Shown in pieces: positions 61,390-64,000 of a stretch of 64,000 nt of DNA. Within the stretch, counting starts at the first letter, position 1. Every line of letters begins with the position of its first letter. Both the position numbers and the translations under genes were made by a program. Source of the DNA: Perognathus longimembris pacificus (taxonomy: Eukaryota > Chordata > Mammalia > Rodentia > Heteromyidae); assembly GCF_023159225.1 (NCBI RefSeq), contig NC_063167.1, positions 15,007,360 to 15,071,359 on the forward strand. The letters are read 5' to 3'. Under the pieces are notes generated by a model. The model did not search any database. It worked only from the letters and a program-made list of their open reading frames with translations, and was not told the origin of the DNA.

Positions 61390-61449
61390 AGTGTTTTGAG
61401 ACTACTTTTTTCTTTTGAGTGTGATTCAGCACATTTAACAGCAAAAGAG

Positions 61450-61522
61450 ACAAGCACTGGTGGGTTATGCCTGAATCCTAGCTAGCTTCTCAGGAGGCTG
61501 AGATTTTAAGGATCGTGGTTCA
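61450..61522 (+). mobile_element. B1-Geo head fragment
   Basis: CAAGCACTGGTGGGTTATGCC ending GGGTTATGCC, then CTTCTCAGGAGGCTGAG and GGATCGTGGTTCA, where an IDL head starts. No remaining head is seen after it. Confidence 0.75.
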
Positions 61523-61735
61523 GGGCTGGGAATGTGGCTTAGGGGTAGAGTGCTGGCCTAGCATGCATGAAGCTCTGGGTTCGACTCCTCAGTACCACAT
61601 TAACAGAAAAAGCCAGAAGTGGCGTTGTGGCTCAAGTGGTAAAGTGCTATCCTTGAGCAAAAAGAAGCTCAGGGACAGTGCCCAGGCCCTGAGATCAAGC
61701 CCCAGGATTTGCACACAAACACATACACACCATCA
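61523..61735 (+). mobile_element. IDL-Geo SINE fused after a B1 fragment
   Basis: GGGCTGGGAATGTGGCTTAG ... GTTCGACTCC ... GAGATCAAGCCCCAGG, CA-rich tail. It could be a three-part B1-IDL-Geo element or a nested insertion with later loss. Confidence 0.9.
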
Positions 61736-61739
61736 ACAC

Positions 61740-62224
61740 CATAAACTTTTAAAAAGGCCCCCAGGGAAGCCATGTCACAGGAGACTGGAAAACCAGGAAG
61801 GGCACGGGGTCTTCTTGTGCCCAGCTGTGACGCCCTGGGAGGCCAGGATTTCAGGCCTCCTCTGCAGGAGCCCAGCCCCAGGTCTCACGAGAACTAAGCA
61901 GTAAAGGCCTGCCTGCCCTCCTTCCTGAGCCCACACCCTCCAGTGACCGTAGAGACCTTGTGCCAGACCCCACTCTTCAAGGTCCCCCCATCTTTGAACA
62001 TCGCCACTCTGAAGACCAAACTTCCCACCCGCAAAGCCCTCGGGGGCATCCACGACCAGAGCCCTGGCCCGCAGATGAACATCAACCACAGCGAGCTCTG
62101 ACTTCCCTCCCCCCTCCCCCCCCGCCCCCGCCCCGTGGCCGTCACCATGGACTGCGGAGGTGGGGGAGGCGGGGCTCAGCTGTGGAGCTCACTGCTGTGT
62201 GCCGAGGAAAGCCCCGCCTCCGGA
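61740..62224. other. Unassigned GC-rich intergenic stretch
   Basis: Open frames occur on both strands but none resembles a known protein. 61975-62050 (CCCCATCTTTGAACATCGCC ...) has the look of an ancient repeat that I cannot name. Confidence 0.4.
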
Positions 62225-62640
62225 AGTGACAGACAACCCAAGTGCCCATCATGGGAATGAATGAACAAGAGGTGTGTCAGTGGACGTGTGTGCATGTTTA
62301 TGTGTGTTTATGTGCTATGTGTGTGTGTGCATGCAAGAAGGTGGCATAAGAGGGGCAGATACATTCCACCAGTGAGCCCATGAAGTGCAGCGGGAGCCAG
62401 ACAGCTCGTGATTCTGTGCATAGGAACGTGCAGGACAAGCGTCGCTGGGCAGCCGGGCAGCCCGGAGCCGGGCCAAGGGAGAGCGCTCAGGGCCGGCTTC
62501 TCTTTGGGTGGTGGTAGAAGTGTTTCTTCAACTAGATAATGGTGACACGGCTATACTAAAAACCACCGAATTGCACAGTTTGGTGTACAATTGAAGTATA
62601 AAGAGTGAACATAAGAATTGTATCTCAATAAAATTCAAGT
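62225..62640 (+). mobile_element. Ancient L1 (L1M-type) 3' end
   Basis: CAACCCAAGTGCCCATCATG, a diverged middle, AACTAGATAATGGTGACACG, TATACTAAAAACCACCGAAT, TTGTATCTCAATAAAATTC is the order of an old mammalian L1 3' end. The final AATAAA is the LINE's own signal. Confidence 0.75.
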
Positions 62641-62644
62641 GTTG

Positions 62645-62765
62645 ACAGGCTGATTGGGGGGTTAGTTACTCAGCCTTGAATTTGGGAGGCTGAGGCAGGA
62701 GGCTAGAGGATTTAGAGTGAACATAATAGGGAAGTCCTGTTGCAAAAAATAAAGCAAATAAATTC
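62645..62765 (+). mobile_element. B1/Alu-like SINE monomer
   Basis: GTTACTCAGCCTTGAATTTG, GGAGGCTGAGGCAGGAGGC ... AAGTCCTGTTGC, A-rich tail. Confidence 0.65.
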
Positions 62766-62767
62766 AA

Positions 62768-62970
62768 TCAGGACTTGGTGTTTGGTGGCTCACGCCTGTA
62801 ATCCTAGCAATTGAGGAGGCTCACATCTGAAGAAAGAGGTTCAAAGCTAGCCTGGGTAGGAAACTCTGAGACCTCCAATTAACTACTAAAAAGCTGAAAA
62901 TGGCTCTGTGGCTCCAAGTGGTAGAGCACTAGCCTTGAGTACAGAAACGGGACTGGCACACACACATACA
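62768..62970 (+). mobile_element. B1-Geo SINE
   Basis: GGTGGCTCACGCCTGTAATC ... CCAATTAACTACTAAAAAGC ... shortened Geo ending GGACTGGCACACACAC. Confidence 0.88.
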
Positions 62971-63129
62971 GAAATTCAACCAAATACCTAAAATGTATTG
63001 TTAAAAGGGGAAAAAATGAGTTCTGATAAAGCTTAATTTTGAAATTACAAAAAGTCATTTAACTTTTCCCTCAAAATGGGTGAGCTCTGTGGTTCATAAT
63101 ACCTCTAGTTAAAAATGAAAACTAAAACT

Positions 63130-63346
63130 GTGGGTGTGTCAGTGTCAGTATGGAGACTTGAACTCGGGGCTTGGGTGCTGTCCCTAGGCATTTTCACTTA
63201 AGGCCAGTGCTCTACCACTTGAGCCACACTTTGTGCTGGTTAATTGGAGATAGACTTTCCTGTCTGGGCTAGCTTTGAACCGTCATCCTCAGATCTCAGC
63301 CACCTAAGTAGCAAGAATTATAGGCATGAGCCACTAGCACCTAGCT
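63130..63346 (-). mobile_element. B1-Geo SINE
   Basis: GACTTGAACTCGGGGCTTGG ... CTGGTTAATTGGAGATAGAC ... GCAAGAATTATAGGC. Confidence 0.85.
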
Positions 63347-63639
63347 TAAAAAACAGACGAGATTAAAATTTTGTTGGGTGGATTTAACAGCAGAAAACAG
63401 GCCAGTGGCAGCGACCTAAAGAAAAAGATTTTTAAAAAAGCAAAATAAGACCAAACATTAAGCAAGCAAGAGCCAAACCCAAGAGCCTGGGTGTAAACGT
63501 GAAGTTCCAGAGGGAGGGAGGTGAGCAGCGCCCCCGGAGTTTCCAAGCCAGGTAAAACCCATCAGACTCCACGTGGAATAAAACCAAACCAAACACATCT
63601 CAGAGAACATTCTAGAGACAGCCACATAACCTTTGAAGA

Positions 63640-63920
63640 CGCTGTAACAAAACCAGTGGCTGGCTTTTCACTTTCCACAGCGGCCTTGGAACTGGAAGAC
63701 AGGAATGAATCTTTAAAGTGCTGGAAAAAAATAAAATTCTGCCAACCCCAAATTCCATCCTCTTTGAAAATGTTAGCAAGGCAAAATAAGGAGAAAACAA
63801 AACCACACGCACAAACCCAGTAAGAAATAATAAGTTCAAAGCCCACCTGATGTCACCTCACTGCCTGGAGAGGGAAGATACGTTCTTTGCTGACCCATAA
63901 TGCAAGCTCAGCAAATGCTG
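63640..63920 (+). mobile_element. L1/HAL1-like internal fragment
   Basis: CTTTTCACTTTCCACAGCGG, GGAACTGGAAGACAGGAATG, ATCTTTAAAGTGCTGG and AATTCTGCCAACCCC follow, in order, an old LINE segment that I recall. Not coding now. 63347-63640 and 63920-64000 hold A-rich sequence that may belong to the same LINE. Confidence 0.55.
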
Positions 63921-64000
63921 GAGGCGCGACCACAGGAATAAAAGTAGAACACAAGAAAGAATCGAAAGAGAGCAGGGAACTGCCCGGAATAAAGAGCCGC

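Larger units (their letters stand above)
59225..61400 (+). other. CLIC4: CLIC4 3' untranslated region (extent inferred)
   Basis: I find no SINE between the stop codon and about 61450, although the introns carry one every few hundred bases. That SINE-free length is the main reason for placing the 3' UTR here. 59225-60600 is GC-rich with C-runs (59887-59900, 60173-60184); 60640-61400 is AT-rich with several AATAAA signals. A longer UTR reaching past 61450 cannot be excluded. Confidence 0.65.

Noticed and set aside
61775..62229. Possible small gene or exon downstream of CLIC4
   Set aside because: GC-rich open frames on both strands without recognisable motifs, credible splice signals or protein similarity.
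62625..62640. AATAAA as the CLIC4 polyadenylation signal
   Set aside because: It is the terminal signal of an ancient L1 3' end, beyond where SINE insertions resume. A longer UTR is not excluded.

Overview
The window is a piece of a mammalian nuclear genome holding one protein-coding gene, CLIC4 (chloride intracellular channel 4), on the + strand. All six coding exons are present (480-551, 32792-32901, 42654-42779, 51189-51295, 58144-58325, 59060-59224). They join in frame to 253 codons plus a stop, with GT/AG at every intron, so the gene looks intact. The window opens in a TATA-less CpG island that is the promoter. It closes about 2.5 kb past the likely mRNA end, in old LINE remnants.

The host can be inferred from its repeats. 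By my reading about 50 copies are a dimeric SINE: a tRNA-Ala/ID-like head joined to a second unit that matches my knowledge of IDL-Geo, a SINE reported only from geomyoid rodents (kangaroo rats, pocket mice, pocket gophers). Nearly 40 more are a second dimer with the same Geo tail behind a 7SL/B1-like head. Older layers are B1 and ID monomers, B1+ID composites, MIR, and L1 fragments. A heteromyid or geomyid rodent is the best fit; the species cannot be told from the sequence.

Layout: 1-980 CpG island, 5' UTR and exon 1; 552-32791 intron 1 (32.2 kb), dense in nested SINEs, with a (GT)n just after the island; 32902-42653 intron 2; 42780-51188 intron 3, with a 166-nt pure polypyrimidine tract; 51296-58143 intron 4; 58326-59059 intron 5 (734 nt, GC-rich); 59225 to about 61400 a SINE-free 3' UTR with a 29-bp minisatellite and several AATAAA signals; 61450-64000 SINEs and ancient L1 pieces.

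The notable content is in the SINEs. There is a perfect 68-bp spacerless palindrome (6693-6760) and a 129-bp inverted duplication with one mismatch (14206-14498). Both arose inside an IDL-Geo copy and both break at the head/tail junction, which carries a short built-in inverted repeat. The Geo unit has recognisable pol III A and B boxes. IDL-Geo copies sit inside B1-Geo copies seven times and I saw no reverse case. I found no second gene, no tRNA or rRNA gene and no CRISPR array.
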